The position numbers were made by a program, and so were the translations under genes. Shown here one piece after another: positions 22,690 to 33,279 of a stretch of 64,000 nucleotides of DNA. Location of the stretch: NCBI GenBank assembly GCA_900708905.1, contig CAADRB010000010.1, positions 308,316 to 372,315 of the forward strand. The letters are read 5' to 3'. The notes beneath the pieces were generated by a model that ran no database searches, had not been told where the DNA came from, and was given only the letters and a program-made list of their open reading frames with translations. This DNA is from Hymenolepis diminuta. Lineage: Eukaryota > Platyhelminthes > Cestoda > Cyclophyllidea > Hymenolepididae. Position 1 is the stretch's first letter, and each line of letters opens with the position of its first letter.

Positions 22690-24739
22690 TTAAAAGTAAC
22701 CGAATGTAGAGAAAATGCCTCAGTATATTTCCAATCTACACTGAAGAGTTAACTAATAAGATTCCTCTATCCTCGTCTCAAATGCATGATTTAAACATAT
22801 GTAACCACTTGATGGATAATTATAATGTATTATAGTTTTGTAAATAAAAGTACTATTACTCTGAAGCGATGAATACCTTTGGTCTAACGAAAATTAATGA
22901 CTTTTATATTCTGAATATAAACAATACACACTCCAATTTCTTGATGTTTGGAGATGTAATTATATGTTAGTCACATACACTCACTACTTCAATCCAAATA
23001 AGTTTCTTCTTATCTGGGATTAATGCGATTCATTTTCGGATGTTTATGCACTAAAAGGTATTTACGATATTATTACCTCATGCAAGTAATAGTAAAGGAC
23101 GTGGTAATTTTACAACAAATTTCGTTCATAATTCAGGAAATGTTGCTAATATTGAAGTAAGTATATACATTCTTTGACCTTTATTTGTTTCCCTTTACTG
23201 CTAATTTGTGGTTATTTAGGGATTGCTAGCTGGAGTTTCTGCACTGAGTGATGATGCATTTCTTCATGCTCCGCATTTTACCTTAAAACAGATTATTTTT
23301 ACGTCCTCTTATTTTTAAGACAGTTTGTTTACAAATGAAAACCTGTAAACGATTTTTAACAACTTTTACTACTTATGCCTATTGAAATATTTTAAGCAAA
23401 GAATAAACAAAAGAAATTTTAAATAAAAAGATTCTTTTTGGGATACGGTGACTCCTAAAATTCGTTTGCGAGATTTTATTCCTGATGTATTATAGGGCCG
23501 GGGCTGTATGAAAGGAATAAGGAAGTCATTCATGCCTCTCTAATAGTTCGGAAGAAACCTGGAAATTCTTCTCAGTTTGCTGATCAAAACATTAAATTTA
23601 CCCTAGCATTTCTGCGTAAACCGTTTGTAGTCCAATCTCCGGCATTTCCATGTGATGATTGACATCTCTATGTTTCTCAGTGCACGCCTGGACCCTTGCG
23701 CATGATGCTGTTGCCGATATCGTTACCGACAGGAAGGTTTTTAATGCCACCTGGGCTTCTAGAATCTCCTTTATCAAACTACTTGTTAGCTCAATTACAC
23801 CACTTTTAGCTACTTTCACTAGATCAGTCCATTTTTGAATGAAACCTGTATTAGTTGAAATATCTGGACAAGTAATGTATTTTTAAATAGCTCCATGTAT
23901 ATTTTTTTATAATCAGTAATATGTTCTATTAAGATTAATTATTAGTAATTGCTCAGAAAATTGTACATTCCGGTTTGATCCGGGCAATAGACAAGGGATT
24001 AAATGTTACTTTACTTGTCGATAAAACACTAAAAGGTTTGTGTTCGACCTAGAATTTGCTAACATATCAACTAAAGGTGTTTTATCCAATTAGAGAAATA
24101 AACGAACCTCACAATAGACAATTTGTTTGAAGTGTGATTTAATTTAGAACTGCTAACGCAATCGAAATCATATATATATATATATATATAATCCCCTATT
24201 TTATATATAATTTTGAGTAAAATAAAAGAGATAAACGTTTTCCGTGTTGACCCAGTTCGGAAGGTAGTTTTAATAATACATCAGACTATTTTACGATTTT
24301 TAGAGAACCTTCTTCTTTCAGAGCCAATGAAATTTAAATATTAAACCACTAAAACGTATTTTTATTCCTACGGTCATCCTTGAATTATTCACTAAAACAA
24401 ATAAAATATAACTTATATGTTGCAAATCATTCTTAAATATTTTGATCGTCAACGCTGCTTGAGCCTTGACATTACTCGTGAGGACACATTAATCTATACC
24501 AATGGACATCTTTGTATATATTTATTTCCCCATGCCAAATAAAGTAATAACTACTGATACCCTAACGCTATATATATTTCCCAGGAAAAAGGCAAGAAAA
24601 AGCTAAATCCGCAGGGACAAATTCGGTTGAAAACAGGAAAAAAAGTTAATAAAAAACTTGAGTCTTTCAACTATACATCTTTGAGGGAGGAGACAGGAAA
24701 TCAGGCATTTCTTCATTAAATAGTCAAAGGCAGAAAAAA
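22690..24739. other. Intergenic: one unexplained ORF and an AT microsatellite
   Basis: It contains the unassigned minus-strand frame at 23598-23845 (listed separately) and an (AT)n tract near 24171-24191. The rest is AT-rich and featureless. The 3' UTR of syntaxin should occupy its right end. Confidence 0.4.
23598..23845 (-). CDS. Unassigned ORF or possible exon
   Basis: I do not recognise this frame. On the minus strand it is open from about 23887 to a TAA at 23598. It has an acceptor-like AATACAG before 23845 and a donor-like GG|GTAAAT at the stop, so it could be an internal exon of about 245 nt. The translation (GFIQKWTDLVKVAKSGVIEL, later ILEAQVALKTFLSVTISATA) has a balanced composition unlike most chance frames here. 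It lies downstream of the last syntaxin exon on the same strand, but its phase does not continue that gene. It could be an exon of an undetected gene, a decayed element, or chance. Confidence 0.22.
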
Positions 24740-27700
24740 CTAGCGCCCAGGAAGAGCTGATGCCAAGGAGATCACAAGGATTAGAATGATCACTCCGATC
24801 ACAACTCCAATGATTATCTTTTTCTAAAATAGCAAAAATTTGCATGTTAATATTGGCAATGATATATTATGCTATTTATATTGCAAATAAATATGTGTAA
24901 TATAGCATTTTAATCTTCCTTTAAGCTATTTGAAAATATGACAAACTTTATAATAGGCATGTTTTTAATAAAATTTTATAAAAATTAATTATAACAATTA
25001 TGTGAAAAGCATTAAAGCAAGGTGGCGCCAGGAATATTCGAGGTGACGTTTCAAGATCCCACCTTAAAAAAACTATATTCTTTGTTAATATTTTGGCAAG
25101 TAAATCTAGAATCGAGATTTTGAACATGTGAAAAGTCCTACACAGAATAAGATACTCAGTTGGTATGACAACCACTGTATGCCCGCAAATGGGTTGCTAT
25201 TAGCAACCAAGTAAATACCGCTCTCCAAGCAGCTAATTTAGAATAAGCATGACATATGGGGACATTTCTATTCATGTATGCCTCACAAATAATCACATAG
25301 CAAAGTGAGGCGAAGTAGATAGTCCGTCATGCCTAATTATAATTAGTATAAAGTCACAAACTTACAGGTTGTAATATAAAATACCGGTAGAAAATTTGTA
25401 ATACTTAACTTATGTAGGTATACATGCGTGTCATTTTTGTTGTGCAAATAGAGAACTTGAGTCAAATGCCAGTATTAGAGATGAATAGGAGCTTGAGTTG
25501 ATATTGTGGACCGAGCAAAGTCCACGGTCAACTAAGAAAAAGCCGCTGTTGATATTGTGATAGTGTTTAAACACTGTACGTGATGATTCAATACAAATAC
25601 GAAGGTTTAATTCCTTCAGATGTAACTATGCAAATTATCTAGTACTAAGACAGCTATCTCACAACATAGGGGTTAATAGCTCAGGTGCTTCATAATTGCT
25701 AAGTTTAAAAATTATTTACCAACGTTCTGAGACAAATTAGAAAGAATAAAACAAACAACCAAGCGTAATTTTGCAATATAAATGACTTAAATATAGCCCG
25801 AATCCAAAGTATATTGCAAACTTGTCTGTCTACATGACAACGTTTGTTAAAAGAATTGCAAAATAGACCGCGTTGAGTTATGATAGATTAGTTCGATCAG
25901 ATTCACGAATTCCTTTTTCCCTAAATCCGATTTGCGCAACCCAAAAATGAAAAGAATGGGGGCGACTTCAGATATTTTTGAAATGACGACGATACTAATT
26001 AGTAAATTTAAGGGCATTCGCAGAAAGGAAAGCCAAATTCAATGTCAAGAGTCGATTTCACACTAAATATAAAGCCGAGTGCCTGAAATCTAATGAAATG
26101 TTATTCATAGGAGATGAAGAAAAAATATGCATATTTTACTAGGCACTAAATGGCATTCAGTTTCACTTACGGTGTAGAACTGCTGATATAGACTCTTTTA
26201 ACAAAATAATGGAATTTCTTTTCATCCTTTGAGAAAAAAGTGTCAAATAATTGATGAAGGTTATTTAGTAATTACAGTAACTGAAAAAAGACATTAGTTC
26301 TAAATTGGATTTAATTATTTTTTTCGTTATTTTCATATAATTAGGAAATTAGATGAAATTGTACCAGAGAGGACTCAACAAAACCGAAGCTACTCCATTG
26401 GATTAGAATATATATCCTAATAGTCAGGAAAATTAAACTAAATTACTAATGATCAGGCGATGGTTTGACCTTCAACTGTCAATCATATGAGAATAATTTT
26501 ACCAATAAAAATTGCCGTTGTCAATTAAACTAAACGACTTGAAGGTTACACCTGCTATTCTCTTTATTCTAAGTCAACTGCAGCTAATAATAAGTTAATA
26601 ATGAATTTCTTTTGGTCTATCTTTGTGTTTCTTAAGTCTATTGTCAGAATTTGCTAGCCTATCATTTAAAATGAAAAATATATTTTTTTTCTGTGGAAAT
26701 CAGGTCATTTAAATTGAAAATAATCTAAGTAGACCTTCGCTATGTTTTTTGTGAGTGAGCCTAAGGACTTGAAATACAAACATCGTAGTGATAGGAGATA
26801 TTTTGTAAGAGTGCATTAACTAACCTTGAGCTTTATAGTACCTAAAATAGTGAGTACATAATACTTTGATCTTAGGGCTAAAGTGGTCCAGGTAAAGAAT
26901 GTTTCTTGTGAAGATTTTTTGGTCTTAACATTTGGTAACAATGGTATATTCGGTTGAAAATTATACAATTCATAGAGTTCAGAGGTGATCTCTAAGCTGC
27001 CCATCATCCTTCTCAAAAGGCGGGCGCACACCACTCCTGACAATTTTACAGTTGTTCAACTTCAAAAATACATGGACAACATGTGTTTTATAAATAGTCT
27101 CCCTTGGGTTAGTAAAGTGCCTTGAATTAATTACACATCTATCCTATCCTTTCGGAATTTGATTCAATAGTGGCTTAGTAATATCCTCTGGACAAACAAA
27201 TCGTAGTGGAAGAATATTGTTTCAAGAAGGAACCAAGGAAAAAAGGTGCCTATTATTACTCGAAGTCAAAAAGAGTCTTAAAATCATAGGAAGAAACTTA
27301 AAGATTCACTTTCAGCCTCCGGCTAATAAAAGCAGTTTTGCAGGCCATGTGTCTACCTATGTGATTCATGTCTTTGTTTAGTACTTGACTGATCAAATGG
27401 GTTAAGAAAAATCATAATAAAACCTTACATCAGATCGAAATATGACAAATTAATAGGAGAATTTTGTTAGGATACTTTTCAAAACAGGATTTGTGAATTG
27501 AACAATGACCTATCGTCTGCTTAAGCAGGAAACAGGCCATTCTAGATATAAACTAGTGAAGTAGAAATAAATGCAAAAATTTGGGCAATAGAAACGGAAA
27601 TTTGGAATTATTTCTTAACCCAAATTTGTCTCAACACATTTTCCTTCGGATAGCGCTTTTTAAACTCAAGTTTGAAATAAGATCTCCATAAGTAATGCCG

Positions 27701-30700
27701 TACTTCTTCAAAAACCGTTGAACTTTCATGAGAAGAGAACACAAGATAGAGTAGTTTTGAATGAAACTGTCTTCTCAAAATTCTTTTATCTTTCAAAATA
27801 AAACCTAGAAAAACACCAAAATTTGATCTTTGAGCTTGTGAAAATGCGTGCAAACAGCCCTTTAAGCCGTGCAATTGATCCGCTGTGGCGCTAAGAAGAA
27901 ACTCATTCTTATCGTGAGAAGAGAACAGAAAATTGGAGATTACACGCCTGTAAGTAAAATACTTTCTAGGGTTGCATGCAAATAACATGTCCCTTACACG
28001 CAAATATTGCTTGAGAAGACACAAGTTGTGCCATTAGATACAAAGCACACACATATACACAAAAAATTCTTCCTCCTCCCACTACTGTAACTAAGTCGTA
28101 TATCACCTTTTTTATTTCCGTGTAACACGTAGATATCGGAAAAAACAATTAACTAATAAACGTGTAATAATCTGTCATGGTCCATGACAATCAAGTTGGT
28201 GGTTTGTTTCTATTTCCTCTCATGAGAAAGCAAATCATGAAAAGCTTTTAAATATGAAAAATGGCAAAATAATCAAAAATGAATAAGGGGGAAGAGATCG
28301 GAATAGAAACAGTGAATAAAGGCAGGACACCATAAGAGTCTTACTTCATTTGAATTATGGATTCGTCATGTTGTCGATTATTCTGCTTAATAGATATGTT
28401 CTACTATTCCAAGGATCAATTTTTTAGCATGACTCCTATCGATCATGAGGAACAGAGCTTTTGATCAGGTGGTAAAATTGAGCAGATGTAGTTTAATAGC
28501 CCAGAACGGTTGACTGCTGTCTGATGTTTTATTTAATATAACGGAGAACAGTTACCCACTCAAGGTGGACTCTAATCACCAAGAATTTATTGATCAGATT
28601 AACACTGAGTGAATATGTTTATATCTCCAGTTTTTATGATCTTCAGCTCCGAAAAATCTCACCATAGTAGTGTAATCCTTCTAGGACGTTAGTGCTGAAG
28701 AATTGAAAGTAGACTTATTCGACAACTTCCCAAGCCAGTATGGAGACCAACCAGATCAGCATAGGAATGGGAAGCCAACATGCTGGGATATATTCATTTT
28801 CTCATTCCATGCCAGTGTGACGAGATAGTCACTTCCTCTCCTCTTTGTGTTCTTTAATTCTTCCTGGTCCATCTTCTATCTTTCATACTCTTATAGATCT
28901 TCATGTCTTTCATTCTGTATCATCTTATCTATTTGATATTCCTTAATATATTTCTGTTCAGACCACACTTTCTGGCCGGTCCAATGGTCTAACTATTAAA
29001 TTTAGGTTTTAATAAAATAAAAATAAAACGCTAAAATATCCATTTGCGTGGTTTAGGACCACCGATTCGATGGATATAATCCGCGACAAAATTTCGGCAC
29101 ACACTTCAACTTCCATTGAAATAGATTACTAATAAAGCCCACGTCGCGGGATAACAATTGTGACAAACAATTAGGGCAAGGTCACTGACATCAATTTAAG
29201 TAGCATTTCCTATTCTGAGGATGATGCAAAGCAGCGAGAGAGATAGAAATGAGGTGAGAGAAACGAGGAATCAAGAGAGCATGCACACAAACAGACAGAT
29301 AGATGCACATGCATGTAATCCGATTGGGTTTTGCGCAAAATGACCAAACAAATAAAATCAACACAATAACTAAAGAGAGAGCTTGCCTTCTCATGAAAAA
29401 GGGAAACTGAAAAAAAATGATGGGAGAGAAAGAAGACAGCTGCGGGATATGTAGAGACATATTTTTAGTTAGGCTGTAGGAGAATGGTTGTCACTCACCT
29501 TTCGAGACTTCTTCTGATAGACAACAGCCTTCTCGACATCTGTTTTTGCTGTTTCGATGTAGTCTTGGGCATTGTCAACGTTGTATTCAATTTTGTCTAT
29601 TGTTTCTTGCTATTATGTCAGAAAAAAACGAATTATTCCATATTTATTTTGGACGTGCAGTAACTCAGCCCCTTTCTCAAATGATCAATTTGGGCTGACG
29701 TAATGGTTAAGGAAAAAATAAGTGATTTCACAAATCATTTGACAATAACGATAGTTTGAAAGTGTAAATCAGACAGTTCGGATATTTTCAAAAGAGTTTC
29801 AGTTCGTATTAACTTTGAAAGGACAACTTTTGGAGACAAAATTTATCATTCATTTAGGCTAAACTTGAGGTTATCAAGAGATATACTCATTTGGATTTCT
29901 GGCTCACAGATTTGTGATGGTTTAGAAGGTGGGTTCTTAAAGTATTAAGCAATTTCTCTATCGATTTTCGATAATTGAATTCTGTTTCATTTTATCACTG
30001 ACTTATCATATTGGTGTCACCGCAACTTTAACTTTTTCACCTACGCTATTAATATTCACGTGATGTGATGAGTGAGAAATATCTAAATGCAATTTTAGCC
30101 TCTAGACGCCATTCAAGCTTCCTTAGTTCGCCTGAGTTTTTTTCCTAGCTTCCGTAGCTATGGATCATTGTGAGACTATAAAGATGAGTAAAAGTCTTCA
30201 CACAGGTACCTAAATCACATTTTGGTTTGCATAAACAAACGGTTGCATTATTTATTTCTTAATCAGACATTCTAAAAATTAAATTTCAATGGATTTACAA
30301 CCGTAGATTGCACATATTTCAAGAATGATTAGTATCGTCTATTAAATCTGCATGTTTGTAGAACTACAGGATAGCACACTTTAAGATTGTTGACATAGGT
30401 CGTGGTAAGCACGTGTACCACCATCAAAGCAACGAACAAATTTTGTTTGAACCAAGATTATTATTTGCCCCCAAAGTAAAGTTGGATACTGTGTTTATAA
30501 CCAGATTTTTTAACGGCCAACATTTCAAGAAAGTAATCTTCTGAATTTATGAAAAAACTCGTCGAAGATTTCGTTGAATAAAAAGGTACTAAACTCACTT
30601 GAGCGTCAACAAGGGCAGAAATATCCTGAAACATATCGTGTAATTCCTTAATACTCTGTTCTAATCGGATAATATCCTGATGTCGAGCCTCAATTTCATC

Positions 30701-32894
30701 CAACGTTTGTCTAGCCATTTGGGTATCCGCCATAATCTGCAAATTGAAAATACAAAAAGGTCAGAAAATTCACTGGTATGAGTGAGAATTTTGTTTCAAG
30801 AAACTTACACTCTGAGTGAAGATTTGAGGATTTCCCGATTCGAGCATATCTTCAAGTTCTTCATCAGTAAAATGTTGATCAGCTGAAAAGTGGAAAACAA
30901 ATTTTAGAAGTATATTTAAAAACGAGAGAATAAAGAAATCGATAAGAGGTGCGTGGGACGATAATGCAGTGCATTTGGTGAGAAAACCTGAAGGCGTCCA
31001 CAAGAACTTAAAAAAACGATTGCACAATCCATCCACCCACCTAATGTCAACCCATTTAGACAAAATAGGTGCAAAAAACCATAGTCAAATTGATTCATAC
31101 AGAGATACGGAGACAAAATCGAATACGAAGATACTACAGCCAGATGAGTCATGCATTGTCTAACACCTTACCAACCGCAATTTGTCGTCGAAGAAAATCT
31201 TTGGAGCGACTGAGATAAGTCGTCTGCCACGCATTAGAATCTTGTAGCACATCAGCCAGAAATTTGGAGATGTAATGGAGCTGAACATACACAGATTATT
31301 AACAGATCTTATCGAAAAATCTCTTCGCCCTACAGAACACGGAAAATGTATAAAATCTAAAAACCATTTATTCATATTCATTATATTATATTATACTCAT
31401 TACCTTCGATGATGAGTGCATCAAGAGAATTGAATGACAAATTGGCGATTTTATTACAGTCTCTTCGGCCAAAGTATTATTGTCATACACTACTTTAACT
31501 TAAGATAATCTTGATAGAACATTTTAAGAGTAATGCAAGACCTCTTCTTAAGATTTGAAGTTGTAATAATAAGACATCAATAAAAATATTCCTGATAATC
31601 TTAGGAAAATAAAATATTAATTCTATTCAGATTTAGTAAATCCATACCAGAATAAGTATAATTCAGAGTGTGAAAAAATTGACCAAATACGTGGTTTTAA
31701 TCCTATTATCAGTAATAAAACACGAAAATTAAGTTAAGATACAAAATCCCTCAAAATGACAATCAACATAATTAATAGAAGACTATTAAAATGATAACCA
31801 TTGAAATAATTTTGTGATTTACTAGGAGGATAATTCATGGAAAATTAACGCTTTTACAATGTGAGGTGGTATATAGCGGATTGATATCATCAACTGATGA
31901 CTATGGCATAGAAAAATGAAAATGGAGTTTTATAAATTAATTGTATCAGATATTCATCAATGAGCTCCTTCTCATGAAAATAAGCACAATGAATCCATAA
32001 AATGAAGAAATTAAATGCCCAAAAAAAATACTAGAAAATTGATTAAAACAGGTGAGTGTTAGGATTGTTAGTGTACTGCATGTGAGATTGCCGAGAAGAG
32101 TTTAGGCATAAAGCGGTAAAGAGGTTAGAGTTAGTCGCCTTATAAAAGTCCACATTTCATACCAGCAGTCATTCGACGCAAAATACGATCCTTATTGGCA
32201 TCTCGGTATTCCACTTGAGCTTTGCTGTACTCTTGCATGACACTTATAAAGCTGCGGCCTATCGCTTGACACTATATCCAAACACACATTCATAATCAGG
32301 GAATAATTGAATTAATAAACAAAAAAAGAAATATACAAACAATAAAAGCAATTCTCACCTGTCCTCGCATAATTCGTATATCAGCAACATCACCACCTGC
32401 TCGTTCTTCTTGTGAAATGTTTACTTCCATTTCTTTAAAAAATGGTGAGAGGAAACGTTAGCAACAAAAACATGAATTCCGACTTAAAAATATTAAAAAA
32501 CGTACGTTTAAGTGCTGTGCGCACTCTTCCACCCCGTTGTTTTATATCTGCCATGATATCATTAACGCGAGCCTTTGTTCCTTGAAGGAGCACAAAATAT
32601 AATTTGAATAAAAATTGGAGTCGGTTAAAAAATAGAAAAAAAAACACATAGAAAGATAAAAAAAATAAACATACTTTCGTCCGGATTTGGAGCTGAAAGA
32701 AGTTCATTGTGTTTTGTCTTTATTTCTTCAACAAGTGATTTTATTTTATCGACTTCAGAACGGAGTTGTTCGACCTGATTAAAGAATCCTGTCAGATAGT
32801 TGCTATCCATAAAATTGTCATTATCGTTATCATAGTCATTATATCCATTATTATTGCCGTTGCCTTTAAGTGCTGCCAAAAGATCCGTCGGCAT
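24740..32894 (-). CDS. STX1: Syntaxin-1-type plasma-membrane t-SNARE, 8 exons plus one alternative exon
   Basis: Syntaxin-1 is the target-membrane Qa-SNARE that drives synaptic and secretory vesicle fusion with SNAP-25 and synaptobrevin. Exons on the minus strand are 32894-32675, 32580-32506, 32432-32359, 32271-32163 (4a), 30882-30809, 30736-30599, 29609-29499 and 24823-24740. All phases agree and give 294 residues (human STX1A 288). The start [10 protein letters not shown] parallels the family N-peptide. The Habc region spans exons 1-4. The linker motif [14 protein letters not shown] is exon 5. The SNARE motif, [15 protein letters not shown] to IDKIEYNV, covers exons 6-7, with the zero-layer Gln at residue 230 as the last codon of exon 6. 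Exon 8 codes KK, about 20 hydrophobic residues and ALPGR, an anchor in the inner leaflet. Introns are 94, 73, 87, 1280, 72, 989 and 4675 nt. An Asn/Asp/Gly-rich insert (residues 11-30) precedes helix Ha. An exon-4 duplicate at 31172-31280 is described separately. Confidence 0.96.
27608..27988 (-). CDS. Unassigned 126-codon ORF within the last syntaxin intron
   Basis: I do not recognise it. The frame is open from 28024, but the first ATG is at 27988. The product is basic and aromatic-rich, with two related pieces ([10 protein letters not shown] and [10 protein letters not shown]) that reflect a duplicated plus-strand block GTGAGAAGAGAACA. It is in the same orientation as the host gene, which would allow a separate transcript, but there is no supporting signal. 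It is long for chance in this composition, but not compelling. Confidence 0.2.
   Translation of the reverse strand: MLFACNPRKYFTYRRVISNFLFSSHDKNEFLLSATADQLHGLKGCLHAFSQAQRSNFGVFLGFILKDKRILRRQFHSKLLYLVFSSHESSTVFEEVRHYLWRSYFKLEFKKRYPKENVLRQIWVKK
31172..31280 (-). other. STX1: Syntaxin exon 4b, candidate mutually exclusive alternative to 4a
   Basis: It lies in the intron after exon 4a. Its acceptor is TATGTTCAG and its donor is G|GTAAGG. The open frame is again 109 nt with phase 0 in and phase 1 out. It codes [19 protein letters not shown] and continues to FLRRQIAV. Ungapped against 4a, residues 4, 11, 13, 19, 22, 27, 28 and 32 of 36 are identical, and 6, 8, 12, 14 and 30 are similar. It keeps the N-A-x-Q-x2-Y pattern of human syntaxin. 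If 4a and 4b were both included, 4b would be read one base out of phase and meet a TGA within ten codons. Confidence 0.85.
32163..32271 (-). other. STX1: Syntaxin exon 4a (Habc segment)
   Basis: This is a 109-nt exon, entered in phase 0 and left in phase 1. It codes [20 protein letters not shown] and continues to ILRRMTA. It aligns with the family segment from the end of helix Hb into Hc, where human STX1A has KFVEVMSEYNATQ. The donor is G|GTATGA and the acceptor is GGATATAG. Confidence 0.9.
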
Positions 32895-33279
32895 ATTGAT
32901 CACAGACTTGCAGTTCCACTAATTGTTTTCGCGCTCTAACAACTGTTAGGACCTTGACAAGATTGTGTTTGACATATGTCTAAAAAATTATCGCTAAAAT
33001 AAAACGTTATAATTATACATGCGAAATTTGTATTTAATTTAAAATATCAACGAATTCTACTTTGAATTTTTATTGATATTGGTTTATAATTTTCCCAATA
33101 GAAGCTTATTATTATTTTTAATTGGCTTTGTTTGTTCGTTGGTTACAAATATCTATAGTATGACTTATTTTGTCTTTGAATTGTTTTAAATATTTGAAGA
33201 AGCCGGGCGTAATACAAATGGCTTTTGTACATCTGGGGCTTGTGTCGGGCCGTAAATATTTTATTCATTTAATTTTCAG
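32895..33279. promoter_or_regulatory. Divergent control region between syntaxin and RAB3GAP2
   Basis: Syntaxin starts at 32894 on the minus strand and the first supportable RAB3GAP2 exon begins at 33280 on the plus strand. Both promoters, and probably the first RAB3GAP2 exon (a possible coding end at 33251, before a 28-nt intron), must fit in or next to this interval of under 0.4 kb. No TATA box or named operator could be assigned. Confidence 0.4.

Noticed and set aside
23598..23845. Idea that this frame is an alternative 3' exon of syntaxin
   Set aside because: Entering its acceptor from the phase-0 end of syntaxin exon 7 gives a stop after a few codons, and it lacks a membrane segment.
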